The notes under the pieces were generated by a model. That model worked only from the letters and a program-made list of their open reading frames with translations, was not told the origin of the DNA and made no database searches. Below, in pieces: positions 30,053-39,737 of a DNA stretch of 64,000 bases (the stretch's first letter is position 1; each line of letters starts with the position of its first letter). The stretch covers positions 1 through 64,000 of the forward strand of contig CAVRAZ010000001.1 of NCBI GenBank assembly GCA_963719135.1, read 5' to 3'. The DNA comes from CAVRAZ01 sp963719135. GTDB lineage: Bacteria; Pseudomonadota; Gammaproteobacteria; DSM-19610. Both the position numbers and the translations under genes were made by a program.

Positions 30053-33000
30053 TCACTTGTCGTCACCTGTTGAGTATTCGAGCGGCTTTTCGTCGTCACC
30101 GATCCACCGGTGTTTGACGTTGCCGATCAGCCCCGAGATCGGGCGTGTGACCCCGCCGAGCATCATGCTGCGGCCCGCCTTGGAAATGATGTCTTCCAGG
30201 TTCGATTCCGGTTTGGCCGGCGTACCCCGGAAGTGGACGGACGGACCTTTCCAGTAACCCCAGGAATCCTGCTTCGATTCAAGCAGGTTCAGTTCGTAGA
30301 GAATGGCGGCCCCCTTCGCGCGCATGGCGAGTTGTGCGTCCAGCGCAAGCGGGCTTTGCAGTATGTCCGTGCCTTCGCGGTATTCGACGCCGCCGTGCGC
30401 TGTCAGCAGCACTTCCGGGCTCTGCACGACATACTCTTTGATCTGCACGTCCCGGGATGCGTCGCGCACCAGGTGGATATCGATCTTGTCGTACTCGATT
30501 TCCTTGATGTAGTCGACCAGGCGGGAGACCGCGGCCAGCCCGAACAGCCCGGTCGGGAGATAGGAGACCACTTCGCCGAATCCTCCCGCGAGACCGGTAC
30601 TTCCCGACACCAGGGCGCTGTCGGGATCGAGCAGGCGGAAGACGCCTTTCCCGCTCTGCAGGTGCGCGTCGAAGTACAGGTTGTTGCGGTACTGCGCCAT
30701 GTTGGCTGACCGGCCGAACGCGTCGATCGTGACATCGAACAGGCCCTCCGCCGGCGGCTTCGATCCGGGCTCCAGTTCCCGGAAGAAACGGGCCAGGTCG
30801 AAGTGCTTGACGTCCGCCTGCAGCTTCAGGTCATAGGGTGACTCGCCCCCGGTAAAGTTGAGCGCGCCGTCCGCGGTGACCGGGCTGTCGTGAAAATGCG
30901 CTTCGAAGCCGCTGAGCGTGAGCCGGTCGGGCGCGAGCTGGGCGCGCGCCTTGATGTTCTGGATATCCAGGTAGTCCGTATAGAACAGGTGACCCAGGTC
31001 GAAGGCGATCCGGGCGCTGTAGCCGCTCCCGTCCCAGAAGGCCCGTGTGTCGGGCCGGTCGTCCAAAACCGCTGCTTGTTCGTTCGCCGGCTGCTGGTCA
31101 CCCTTCGCGCCGGCGCTGTCGGCGGCTGTTTGCGCCGGTCGCTTGCCGCCGATGGCATCGAGTGTGTTCAGGATATCGTTGAGGTAGAACACGGGGCTGT
31201 CGACGGCGAGCGCAACGGCATTGTCGCCACCGTCCTTGACCGAACGGGTGGCCTTGATTCCGATCCTGCTCTCGCCCGACTTGCCGGCCGTCGTTATGGG
31301 CGCCGTGACGGCGAATCCGCCGTCCGGATCCAGGTGCCCGTCGACCTGCATTTGCAGGGACTGCAGGGGCAGTTCCTCCGCGCCTCGCAGGTCGTGTATG
31401 CGGGCCGTTGCGTTGATGTCGCCGTCGGGGTTCAGCGTCATGGCGGCATTGAGTTCGCCGGCGGTCAGCGTGTGACCGGGCAGGAGCGCGGGCTGATCGA
31501 GCATGGCCGGCAGGGACAACGTCAGGTCGGTGCGGGCGGATTCGATTCTGACGGCGTCGCCGCTGCCCTTCAATACCACGTCGAGGTTCCCGTCGAGGGC
31601 GTGTGCGCCCTTGTCCCGGTCGAAGGCCAGGCTGAGCCGGTTCACCCCGGCGTGCAGGCTGTCGCCGTCCAGCGTCGTCGCAACATCCGCAGTCAGCGTG
31701 AAGGGTTCGAGCAACGCGGCCTCCTTGGTTTTCACCGCCAGCCCCGTGAGCGCCAGCGGTTCAAGGGTCGCGACTTTCATGGACCGGCCGTCCGAGGTCA
31801 GCACCGCCTTGCCGGCGATACGCGTGAAGGCGAGTCCGTGTGCCGCGAGAATCTTTGCAAAGGGTTCGGGTGTGAGGTCGGCAAGGGTGAGGGTGACCTT
31901 GCCGCGGGCGCGGCCCAGTTCGGATTGTCGGCCGAGACGGGTGCGAATGCGGATTCGGGAGTCCGCCTGCAGCGAAACCCGGGGCTGCGCATCACTGTAG
32001 AACAGCCGGGCCGCCAGACGGCTGATGTCGATGCGGTCTTCGCCTTGAGCCAGCCGGTAGTCCGCCTCCAGGCGCACGGGGTCGGTAATGCTCGCCGGCA
32101 GCGATCGGGCAATGAGCGGTTGCCGCGAAAGCGCCTGCAGGTCGACCTCGAGATGGCCGTCGGCCAGCAGCGGTCGCTCCGCTGTACCCGGCAGCCTGAC
32201 CTGGCCGTTGCCCGCCACGAGGCGGGCCTTGCCCCCGGTGACCCGGAGATCCTTGTAGGTGAGCGTGGTGCCGTCCGGTGTCAGGCGTATCGCGGGGCGC
32301 AGACTGACGCCCAGCTTTTCGAGCACCGGCCCGTCCTTGCGCGCGACGCTGATGCCATCGATTCTGAAGGGCCCGGCCGCGGTCAGGTCGGCGACGCCGG
32401 GCGCCTCGGCGGTGAGCACCACGTCCGCGCGGTGCAGCACGCCTTGCAGCGTCGTGCCCGGCACGAACGCCGAGAACCACCCCAGCCGGACGTTGCTGAC
32501 GGCCAGCGTTGCCAGCGTGCCGCTCGCATTGGCGATCTTTCCGCCGTTCGCTGTGTCTTCCAGAATCAGCGGTTGCTGAAGTTGCAGGGTCAGCAGCCGG
32601 GTGCGCCGGTCCTTGTCGACGTTTGCGTCCAGCCGATCGATCAGCAGGCGGCCCGGCGCCTGCCGTATTCGCGTTTGCAGTGCCAGCGAGAGGTGCCTGG
32701 GCAGCGTCTGGTCAGAGGTCGGTTCGCCGGCGAGAACATCGGTGAGTGCGTGCATATCCAGGTCCGCATCGCCCTGGGCGTCGAGCGCACCGGACCGATC
32801 CTTGGACAAGGGCAGGGTGGCCGCGAGGGTCGCCGTGGCCAGTGGTTCCTTACCGGCATCGATGACCAGCTTGTCAACGGATACGCGCAGTGCGGCACCG
32901 GAATAGGTGACGCCCGGCAGCGCCGACAGATTCAGGTTCTCGACCCGCGAGCCGTCCGCCCGTTCGAAACCAAGACCCGAGACCCTGAGGGGCTTGAGCG

Positions 33001-34393
33001 GTTTGAGCAGGATCGCGGATTGCGCATCGGTCGTGATCGCAAAGGCGCCGGTCAGCGTGCCGGCCGTGATCGTCTGACCGGGCAGAAAGACATCGAACCA
33101 GATCAGCGGCACATCGGGCAGCTCGAACTCGAGCAGGGTGTTTTCCTGTTGCAGAAAGGTGCTGATGTGTTCCAGCGGGACGTGCAGCTCGGCGGGCAGC
33201 TTCGCGGTCAGCGGCGTATGTCCGGCGTCATCGGTCAGGTCCGAATCCAGGGTTTCCACCCGCAGTTGCCTGCCGGGCAGCAGCGCCAGACGAAAGTTGT
33301 TCTTCAGCCGCAACCGCTCGGGGAGTCGCGCGTTGGCTTGTGTCTGCCGGAGGTCCCTGACCACCAGGTCACTGACGACCGTCATGTCGCCGGTCAGATC
33401 GGCCAGATTGAAGTTGAGTTTGCCGTTCAGCGCTTCTTCGGTGGGCGGGATGCGCTTCGCTCCGGCATAGGGCTGGACCAGGCGTTCGTTGGCGGTGCCC
33501 CGGTAGCCGCCTTCGAACCGGCCGTCGTTGCCGTCATAGGTGCCTTGCAGCGCCAGCGCGGTGCGGCTGTTGCCTTCGCTGTCGTTCTGGCGCACCGCCA
33601 GTTGCAGCGATTCGGGTGTGTAGCGGCGCCGTTCGCCGCCGCCTGCGGCCGCGGATTGCGCGCCTTGCTGAATCGGCGCGGGTGTCACGGACAGCGTCAC
33701 GTCGGCGCGTTCGGGCTCGGGCAGGGCCGCCATGACGGCCTGAATGGCAGCCTCGCTGCGCAGCGCGTCGAACCGGCCGCGCGTCTGTTGGTTGAACGTC
33801 ACCGTGCCGTCGAGGTCGATGTGATCGTCTTCCCGGCCGGTGTCGAAGCGCACCGCCAGGACAAGCGTGCCGCTCGTCTTCGGTTCGATGCCGCCGCCGC
33901 TCAGCCGTGCGCGGAGCGACTGCCTGCCCGGCAATAGGACCTCGGCGTTTGCGTCGACGTCGTGCAGCGTGAAACTGACGCCGTGCTCCAGCGAGGCCAG
34001 CACGCCGGGAAACGGGCCGGCCGGCTCCTGCGGCGGCGTGTCCGGCGGTTGGAACGTCCGCAGATCGATCCGGACGTTCTTGAGCGCAATGCGCTTGATG
34101 TTGAGATTGAGCAGCAGCAGCGACGAGGGACAGAACCGGATCGAGCCTTGCCCGGCCTGAAAGCGACCGCCCCGGTACCCCACGGAAATCCGGTCGAAGT
34201 CCAGGGACCAGGGGGTAAGATGTACGCTGCCGATTTCGAGCGCATCGACCCGCGGCGCGACGTAATCGAGCAGCATCTTCTTCTGGAAGGCGGGATGGAA
34301 GACGACCGCGCACGTCACCGCCAGGACGAACACCAGGCCCAAGGGAACGTAGTATCCGGGCCGCTTCAGATTGGTCAGGCGCATGCGTTTCAA
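30053..34393 (-). CDS. Large AsmA/DUF748-like periplasmic protein
   Basis: The 1,446-residue protein has one N-terminal membrane anchor (residues 13-33, GYYVPLGLVFVLAVTCAVVF). The rest is a very long beta-rich region with repeated amphipathic strands, resembling the AsmA, TamB and YhdP group of bridge-like lipid-transfer proteins. A DUF748-type start (APRVDALEIGSVHLTPWSLDFDRI) and a C-terminal FDLGHLFYTDYLDIQNI with ASRDVQIKEYVV fit that group. It converges with the pqi operon across 63 bp. A role in phospholipid traffic to the outer membrane is inference from fold and neighbourhood. No frameshifts are seen despite the length. Confidence 0.7.
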   Translation of the reverse strand: MKRMRLTNLKRPGYYVPLGLVFVLAVTCAVVFHPAFQKKMLLDYVAPRVDALEIGSVHLTPWSLDFDRISVGYRGGRFQAGQGSIRFCPSSLLLLNLNIKRIALKNVRIDLRTFQPPDTPPQEPAGPFPGVLASLEHGVSFTLHDVDANAEVLLPGRQSLRARLSGGGIEPKTSGTLVLAVRFDTGREDDHIDLDGTVTFNQQTRGRFDALRSEAAIQAVMAALPEPERADVTLSVTPAPIQQGAQSAAAGGGERRRYTPESLQLAVRQNDSEGNSRTALALQGTYDGNDGRFEGGYRGTANERLVQPYAGAKRIPPTEEALNGKLNFNLADLTGDMTVVSDLVVRDLRQTQANARLPERLRLKNNFRLALLPGRQLRVETLDSDLTDDAGHTPLTAKLPAELHVPLEHISTFLQQENTLLEFELPDVPLIWFDVFLPGQTITAGTLTGAFAITTDAQSAILLKPLKPLRVSGLGFERADGSRVENLNLSALPGVTYSGAALRVSVDKLVIDAGKEPLATATLAATLPLSKDRSGALDAQGDADLDMHALTDVLAGEPTSDQTLPRHLSLALQTRIRQAPGRLLIDRLDANVDKDRRTRLLTLQLQQPLILEDTANGGKIANASGTLATLAVSNVRLGWFSAFVPGTTLQGVLHRADVVLTAEAPGVADLTAAGPFRIDGISVARKDGPVLEKLGVSLRPAIRLTPDGTTLTYKDLRVTGGKARLVAGNGQVRLPGTAERPLLADGHLEVDLQALSRQPLIARSLPASITDPVRLEADYRLAQGEDRIDISRLAARLFYSDAQPRVSLQADSRIRIRTRLGRQSELGRARGKVTLTLADLTPEPFAKILAAHGLAFTRIAGKAVLTSDGRSMKVATLEPLALTGLAVKTKEAALLEPFTLTADVATTLDGDSLHAGVNRLSLAFDRDKGAHALDGNLDVVLKGSGDAVRIESARTDLTLSLPAMLDQPALLPGHTLTAGELNAAMTLNPDGDINATARIHDLRGAEELPLQSLQMQVDGHLDPDGGFAVTAPITTAGKSGESRIGIKATRSVKDGGDNAVALAVDSPVFYLNDILNTLDAIGGKRPAQTAADSAGAKGDQQPANEQAAVLDDRPDTRAFWDGSGYSARIAFDLGHLFYTDYLDIQNIKARAQLAPDRLTLSGFEAHFHDSPVTADGALNFTGGESPYDLKLQADVKHFDLARFFRELEPGSKPPAEGLFDVTIDAFGRSANMAQYRNNLYFDAHLQSGKGVFRLLDPDSALVSGSTGLAGGFGEVVSYLPTGLFGLAAVSRLVDYIKEIEYDKIDIHLVRDASRDVQIKEYVVQSPEVLLTAHGGVEYREGTDILQSPLALDAQLAMRAKGAAILYELNLLESKQDSWGYWKGPSVHFRGTPAKPESNLEDIISKAGRSMMLGGVTRPISGLIGNVKHRWIGDDEKPLEYSTGDDK

Positions 34394-34645
34394 GTCGTTG
34401 CCTCTGCCGCCCGGTGTGGCGGCAGTTGATTACCCTGGCCATTATAGTCCGCCGGCATCGCTTCGCGGCATTCGGAATGCCTTGGCTTCGAACCCCTGCC
34501 GGGTTACCCTTTCCACGCATTTCAGCGTGGTCAGACAGCGCTTGACGATCCGTCAGGAAGCACGGGCGTTCGCCGGACGTGACGCGCACTGGATCACCGG
34601 CGCCAGTCCCGCTCACCTCCTGTTTCCGAACGCAGGTAATTCCGC

Positions 34646-35110
34646 ATGAAACTCTATCTCTTGCAGCACGCCGAATCCTGTTCGAAAGACGTTGACCCGA
34701 AGCGCCCGCTGACCGGCCGCGGACTGGCCGACGCACAGCGGCTGGCCGCTTTTCTCAAGGGCGCGGGGGTGCGCGTGGGACGCGTGATACACAGCGAAAA
34801 ACTGCGCGCCGTTCAGACCGCCGAAATCATGGCGGGCTCGATTGCGCCGGGCGTGACGCCCGAGAGCAGCGGCATCATCGATCCGAACGACAGTCCCAAG
34901 GCCTTCGACTGGCAGAGCAACGGCTGGGATCGCGACACGCTGGTCGTGGGTCATCTGCCGTTTCTCGCGAAACTGGTTTCCCATCTGGTCATCGGCGACG
35001 AAGAGAGGACCCTCGCGCATTTCCAGCCCGGAACCCTGGTCTGTCTGGAGCGTGACGAGGAGGGTCGATGGCGCATCGGCTGGATGCTCCGGCCGGCGCT
35101 TCTTGCATGA
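34646..35110 (+). CDS. sixA: SixA-type phosphohistidine phosphatase
   Basis: The 154-residue histidine-phosphatase-fold protein has an active-site start LYLLQHAES in place of the usual RHG, so the first Arg is Gln; related SixA proteins with VQHGEA are known. The second His is in TLVVGHLPFLAKLVSHL, and IHSEKLRAVQTAEI is typical. SixA removes phosphate from phosphohistidine on phosphotransfer proteins such as ArcB or NPr. It is divergent from the AsmA-like gene across 252 bp, which should contain both promoters. Confidence 0.8.
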   Translation: MKLYLLQHAESCSKDVDPKRPLTGRGLADAQRLAAFLKGAGVRVGRVIHSEKLRAVQTAEIMAGSIAPGVTPESSGIIDPNDSPKAFDWQSNGWDRDTLVVGHLPFLAKLVSHLVIGDEERTLAHFQPGTLVCLERDEEGRWRIGWMLRPALLA

Positions 35111-35225
35111 CGCCACGGCGTTGTTGCGTGGTCGGATTCCGGAGTTCGGGGCGCATCGCCGGCCGCAGCGGGTTGCCGCCGGTGCGGCGGCCGGTCGCGC
35201 GCGGGGCGTGCTGCTGCACCGGCGT

Positions 35226-35492
35226 CTAGCGCGGATTCTGCGGTCTGCGCGATGTCAGCAGATTATACAGCCAGGCGAACACCGCCCCGCCGATCAGGCC
35301 GTCGAAGAAAGCCCAGACGAGTCCGATCACGCTGCCGCCCGGAGAGAAAGTGTAGCCGCGGTAGAGTTTTCCGATCAGGTTCGGTTCGTGGCTGCTTCCA
35401 TCGAAAGCGATGATCCACCAGGTCAGACAGAACAGGCCAAGTCCCCATACGAGGGCGCAGGTGAACGCAAAAGCGCGTACGTCCAGTTTCAT
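35226..35492 (-). CDS. Small two-helix membrane protein (holin-like annotation)
   Basis: The 88-residue product has two hydrophobic helices: FAFTCALVWGLGLFCLTWWI, then GSVIGLVWAFFDGLIGGAVFAWLYNLL. Proteins of this kind are commonly labelled bacteriophage holin in bacterial genomes, but they occur outside prophages. No endolysin or phage gene is nearby, so a lysis role is unsupported. Its true function is unknown. Confidence 0.7.
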   Translation of the reverse strand: MKLDVRAFAFTCALVWGLGLFCLTWWIIAFDGSSHEPNLIGKLYRGYTFSPGGSVIGLVWAFFDGLIGGAVFAWLYNLLTSRRPQNPR

Positions 35493-35707
35493 AGTGGTTT
35501 CCTCCAGTGCGGATAGGTCACCCGCCGGACCCCGGCAGGCGCGATTGGTCGGGCCGACCCATCATGTCCCGATACGGTACCATTGTGTATCCCCTGCGGC
35601 CCTTGCACCAACGACCGTCGCGGGAGATCGCGGCGGATGCCGGCGTCGACCCCCCGGTCATGCCGAGCGACATCAGGAGACGCGCAGGGAACTACGGACT
35701 CGAGGCA

Positions 35708-36514
35708 ATGCGAAAGATGGGCACCGCAACGCAAACTGAGCCCCTCATTGTGGCCGCGGGTACGCAGCAACACCCTGCGGTACTGATGGTCGACGGTTTG
35801 CGCAAGACCTACGGCAAGACCACCGCCGTGAACGGGGTGTCCTTCTCGGTCGGCCATAATGAGATCGTCGGTCTGGTGGGCCCCAACGGCGCGGGGAAGA
35901 CCACCATCATCAACATGATTCTCGGTGTCCTGGAGCCGACCTCGGGGACTATCCTTGTCGCTGGGCTGGATATCGGCGCGCACCGATCGCGCGCACTTCA
36001 GCACACCAATTTCGCGGCCGTCTACGCCCCGCTGCCCGGTAATCTGACCGTCTATCAGAACCTGCGCGTCTTCGGTCTCATCTACGGCGTCAGCGGTCTG
36101 GCCGAACGGATCGACACGCTGCTCGAACAGTACGAACTCGGGCGGTTCCGTAACGTCAAGTGCGGACTGCTGTCTTCGGGGGAACAGACACGGGCCGGTC
36201 TCGCCAAGGCCATGCTCAATCGCCCGCAGTTGCTGCTTCTGGATGAACCGACCGCCTCCCTCGATCCCGCGGCGGCGCGCGACATCCGCACGAGGATTCA
36301 TGAGTTCGCCGTGCGGGACTCTGCCGGCATCCTGTGGACGTCGCACAATATGTACGAAGTCGAGAAAGTGTGCGACCGCGTGCTGTTCCTGTCGCACGGC
36401 CGGATTTTGCTGGAAGGAAATCCCAAGACGCTACCGCGCGAGCACGGCAAGGCGAGCCTGGAGGAGCTGTTCGTGACCGTGGCGCGGGAACCGCCGACTC
36501 TTGGAGGCGGCTAA
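35708..36514 (+). CDS. ABC transporter ATP-binding protein (ABC-2 exporter type)
   Basis: Walker A is GPNGAGKTT, the signature is LSSGEQTRAGLAKAML, Walker B is LLLLDEPTASLDP and the switch is WTSHNMYEV. The C-terminal LEELFVTVARE is typical of DrrA/CcmA-like exporters. The start is uncertain: ATG at 35708 or 35717 is preferred, and the open frame extends further upstream without coding character. The permease gene begins five bases after the stop. The pair would export an unidentified lipid, drug or polysaccharide. Confidence 0.85.
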   Translation: MRKMGTATQTEPLIVAAGTQQHPAVLMVDGLRKTYGKTTAVNGVSFSVGHNEIVGLVGPNGAGKTTIINMILGVLEPTSGTILVAGLDIGAHRSRALQHTNFAAVYAPLPGNLTVYQNLRVFGLIYGVSGLAERIDTLLEQYELGRFRNVKCGLLSSGEQTRAGLAKAMLNRPQLLLLDEPTASLDPAAARDIRTRIHEFAVRDSAGILWTSHNMYEVEKVCDRVLFLSHGRILLEGNPKTLPREHGKASLEELFVTVAREPPTLGGG

Positions 36515-36518
36515 GCGG

Positions 36519-37322
36519 ATGTCCGTCACCCGAACGCTCGCCATCGTACTGCGCCTGGCCTACCTGATACGCGGCAGTGCTGCCCGGGCGTTTCCCCTGT
36601 TCGCGTGGGTCGCCGTCGACATGATACTGTGGGGGTTCATCACCAGGTATCTCAACAGCGTAACTGCATCGGGCTTTGATTTCGTGCCTCGCCTGTTGGG
36701 CGCGGTGCTCCTCTGGGATTTTCTCATTCGCGTCATGCAAGGCGTGACCATGGCCTTTTTCGAGGATGTCTGGTCACGCAACTTTCTCAACCTGTTCGCG
36801 ACGCCGCTTCGCATTTCGGAGTACCTCGGCGGCCTGATCGTTACCAGCATCGCCACCAGCGCGATCGGACTGGCGATAATGCTCGCACTGGCGACGGCGG
36901 TATTCGGCTTATCGTTCCTGGCCTATGGATTCACGCTCGTTCCTTCGCTGCTGATACTCTTCTTGTGCGGTATTGCGCTTGGTATCTTCAGCAGTGCCGT
37001 GGTGCTGCGCATGGGCCCGGCGGCGGAGTGGTTTATCTGGCCCGCGCCGGCAGTGATCTCACCGTTCGTCGGGGTGTTCTATCCGCTTGCGACGCTGCCG
37101 AAGTGGATGCAATACGTCTCGGCCGTGTTGCCGCCTTCGTATGTGTTCGAGAACCTGCGGGCGGTTGTGGCGGGTGATGTCGTCTCGCGATCCGCCCTGG
37201 TGTGGGGCGCGTGCCTGACCATACTGTACATTCTGCTTGCCGGCTGGTTCTTCACCCGCACCTACCGGTATGCCGTGCGCACTGGCCTCCTGGCCCGTTA
37301 CAGCGCAGAAAGTGCCGCGTAG
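36519..37322 (+). CDS. ABC-2 type permease
   Basis: The 267-residue inner-membrane protein has six hydrophobic segments. GGAGG lies 11 bases before the ATG at 36519. AVLPPSYVFENLRAVVAGDV and the preceding SPFVGVFYPLATLPKWMQYV block are typical of the ABC-2 permease fold (PF01061-like). It partners the ATPase encoded just upstream. Substrate unknown. Confidence 0.85.
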   Translation: MSVTRTLAIVLRLAYLIRGSAARAFPLFAWVAVDMILWGFITRYLNSVTASGFDFVPRLLGAVLLWDFLIRVMQGVTMAFFEDVWSRNFLNLFATPLRISEYLGGLIVTSIATSAIGLAIMLALATAVFGLSFLAYGFTLVPSLLILFLCGIALGIFSSAVVLRMGPAAEWFIWPAPAVISPFVGVFYPLATLPKWMQYVSAVLPPSYVFENLRAVVAGDVVSRSALVWGACLTILYILLAGWFFTRTYRYAVRTGLLARYSAESAA

Positions 37323-37537
37323 CGAAGCGGCTCAACACCAGACCCGTGCGTGGATTCTTCCGCTGTCGGCGCAGACCGGCCGCATGGTCGCAGGACTGTC
37401 CGGCAGTGCCTCCTGAACATCGCCGTTACTCAATCACACTGCGGAGGGGAGTTGCAACCGGCCGGTGAGAAATGCGGGCTGATATGGGGATTGCGCGGTC
37501 GTGCATTCGAACTCCTGGCGCCGACGGTCGCAACCCG

Positions 37538-38685
37538 TCAGGGATCACCGGCGCCGACCCTGAAGACAGGCTTTCCGTGCAGGGCAGGGTGACCGATCAC
37601 CGCGGCCGCGGCGCTCCAGCCCTGAAAGCGGGTGCCTTCCGGCCGCAGTGTCAGGCCGTGCACGTACTCGGCAAAACCCCAGGGTTCGCCGCTCATCGGC
37701 AGTGCGTTGGCGCGGTGGATGGCGTGAAGGTGCTTTTGCGCCGGTCCGGTTTTGCGCCGCTGTGCGAGGTCGGCGACGTAGAACCCGGTAATCATGCACC
37801 ATAGGCCACCGTTGTGATACTGATAGGGCCGGTTCTTGAACGTATAGGAGAACATCACCTGGAGACGCTCCCAGTCCTCGTCCACCGGCCTGATCACCGG
37901 GTGAAACGCGGGTAGCAGCGGCAGTTCTTCATGGACAAGTTCCGTGGCGATGAACGCGTCCACGCTTGTACGCTGGTGTTCGTCGGCAACCCCGAGCAAC
38001 AAGCGAGCACGTTGGCGAGGGCGTCGAAACGATATGCGTAACCGCTGGGCGAGAACGAGGGCATCCAATGGCGCCCGGCGGTGTGCGAAGCGGCCCGTAG
38101 CCCCTTGCGGTAAAGGACCTCGTGATAGACGTTCGCGGGCGCCCCGGCGCCGTCGAACCAGTAGTTCGCGCGAATCAGATCGCACAGGCGGCCGGCCTTG
38201 TCCCGCAGCCTCTGATCGGCGCTTGCGTGCGTCGCGCGGTGCATGCGGGCAAGCGTGCGCTGCGCCTGCAGGTACAACAGTTGGTCGTACAGCACATAAC
38301 CGTTGTGCAGGTACTCGTCAGCCCAGTCACCCGTGAGCGGTACGTGCAGCAGTCCGCGGTTGTTGAATTCCCAGGCGCCGAGCAGGAAGCGCACTTTTTC
38401 AATGGCCGGAAGCACCTGCCGCAGGAGCCGGTCGTCGCCGGTGGCCTGCCAGTATTCCCCGCAGCCGATGACGAACCACAAGTCGGTATCGACGCGCCCG
38501 GCGGTGCCGCCGTAACTGACGCGCTCCGCCGCCGGCTCGACGGTGGCGGGGATCTCGCCGTGCGGTCCCTGGGCTTCGGCCAGCGTAACGAACGTGCGTC
38601 TGGCCGTTGCGATGAGCCGGTCGTCGCCTGCGTGTCCTGTCGGGCGGACTCGGACAGGCTGCTCCTTCGCCGCGACCGCAGGCAC
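37538..38685 (-). pseudogene. MGH1-like / amylo-1,6-glucosidase-type glycoside hydrolase, frameshifted
   Basis: The first part (38685 downwards) has GRVDTDLWFVIGCGEYWQATGD and TGDWADEYLHNGYVLYDQLLY, characteristic of (alpha/alpha)6-barrel glycosidases, and reads to FDALANVLA near 38005. A one-base loss there shifts the frame; the remainder (LLLGVADEHQRTSV, YQYHNGGLWCMITGFYVADLA, EPWGFAEYVHG) continues to 37538. Together about 382 residues remain. No start codon with a ribosome-binding site is evident, and the N terminus seems short for the family, so truncation is likely too. The enzyme would have acted on alpha-glucans or sucrose-like sugars, but is probably inactive. Confidence 0.7.
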
Positions 38686-38813
38686 GGAAACGCGCGCGGA
38701 ACCGATTGCGATATTTCAATGAGTGCACCGCGTCCGCGCACTATACTATTGTGGTGCGGCTGCGGAAGCCGGATTTGCAGCATTTACCGGTAGCTGAACA
38801 GATGGGGTGACAC

Positions 38814-39032
38814 ATGGAGCACGCGTACGTCAAAGACATCGCCGAGCAACTGAAAGTCGACTATCGTGGTGTGTCAGCGGCAATCGACGAACTGGGAATC
38901 AGGACACTCCAGACGGCGGTGCCGCCCTATGGCGCCCAGGTGGCGGCGGCCGTGAGTCACGCGGACGCGGAAAGGTTGCGCCGTTATCTCTCGACACGGC
39001 GCGAGCGCGAACCCGCGGCGGCGTCGGGGTGA
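38814..39032 (+). CDS. Small helix-turn-helix-like protein, unknown
   Basis: The 72-residue product (AYVKDIAEQLKVDYRGVSAAIDELGIRTL) has the spacing of a helix-turn-helix at its N terminus. An AT-rich TATACT lies about 70 bp upstream as a possible -10 element. No relatives are recognised and no operon partner exists. It could be a small DNA-binding protein or a fragment of a larger regulator. Confidence 0.45.
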   Translation: MEHAYVKDIAEQLKVDYRGVSAAIDELGIRTLQTAVPPYGAQVAAAVSHADAERLRRYLSTRREREPAAASG

Positions 39033-39113
39033 CCGTCGCGCGTGGCGGCGCGGGTGCAGTACCGGACAGTCGTCCGCCGGTTCGCCGCTGCAGCCGGGCG
39101 ACAACCGCCGTCG

Positions 39114-39737
39114 TCAGTCGATCAGGCTGCGAAAGGGAAACTCCATGAGTTCGTCGGCGTCAAGCGACGTCAGCACACCGCGCCAGCGTGCCGCTTCCTC
39201 CGTGGCCACGCGCAGCATCACGACGTAGCCGCCGTCGGCTATGGCCTGATGCATGGCTTCCAGCTTGTCCTCGGGTAACCCGATCCGGCGCATCACCACC
39301 GCAAGGTGCGAGAGCGCCGCGGCGCCGGCCATCACGCCGCCACCGATACCGGCACCCGCGGCCGCACCGACAATGGCCTCGACGATCGGACCGGCGGCAA
39401 ACAAGGGGCCGATACCCGGAAGGAGAAAGAGGCCCGCGGCGCCGGTCAGGAAACCCAACAGGCCGCCCCACAAGGCGCCCATGCCGCCCCAGCCCTTCAC
39501 CCGCTCGCCGGTGCCCGTGTGGTACAGTCCCAGCGGGTCGTCGCCGCTGCTGTGCGCCTTGCCGAGCAGCGACAGCATGTCCATGGGAAAGTCGCGGTCG
39601 ATCAGCCTGTGTACGGCGCGTTCCACGGCGGCTTCATTCCGGAACAGGGCCACCAGCGCGTGCTGCGCGCCGTCGTCGGCTTCAGCCACGGGCTGTGTTT
39701 CCCGCTGTTCCGGGACGCAGGGAACGATAGGCGGCAC
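39114..39737 (-). CDS. Glycine-zipper stress protein, DUF1269-like
   Basis: The protein has up to 207 residues. The N-terminal alpha/beta part (ALVALFRNEAAVERAVHRLIDRDFPMDMLSLLG) resembles general-stress protein 17M domains. The centre is a glycine-rich membrane hairpin (GGLLGFLTGAAGLFLLPGIGP, then GAAAGAGIGGGVMAG), and the C-terminal domain ends near FRSLID. It follows cfa on the same strand. The full frame overlaps cfa by 56 bp; a GTG at 39689 would give a smaller overlap. The exact role is unknown, with a membrane-stress function inferred. Confidence 0.65.
   Translation of the reverse strand: MPPIVPCVPEQRETQPVAEADDGAQHALVALFRNEAAVERAVHRLIDRDFPMDMLSLLGKAHSSGDDPLGLYHTGTGERVKGWGGMGALWGGLLGFLTGAAGLFLLPGIGPLFAAGPIVEAIVGAAAGAGIGGGVMAGAAALSHLAVVMRRIGLPEDKLEAMHQAIADGGYVVMLRVATEEAARWRGVLTSLDADELMEFPFRSLID

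Noticed and set aside
30890..33937. Long plus-strand open frame (over 1,000 codons) inside the AsmA-like gene
   Set aside because: It is a complementary-strand shadow of the 1,446-residue gene; the composition is low in complexity and there is no recognisable motif or start signal.
35226..35492. Prophage lysis module
   Set aside because: Only a two-helix holin-like protein is present; no endolysin, spanin or structural phage gene lies nearby, and such proteins occur in non-phage contexts.
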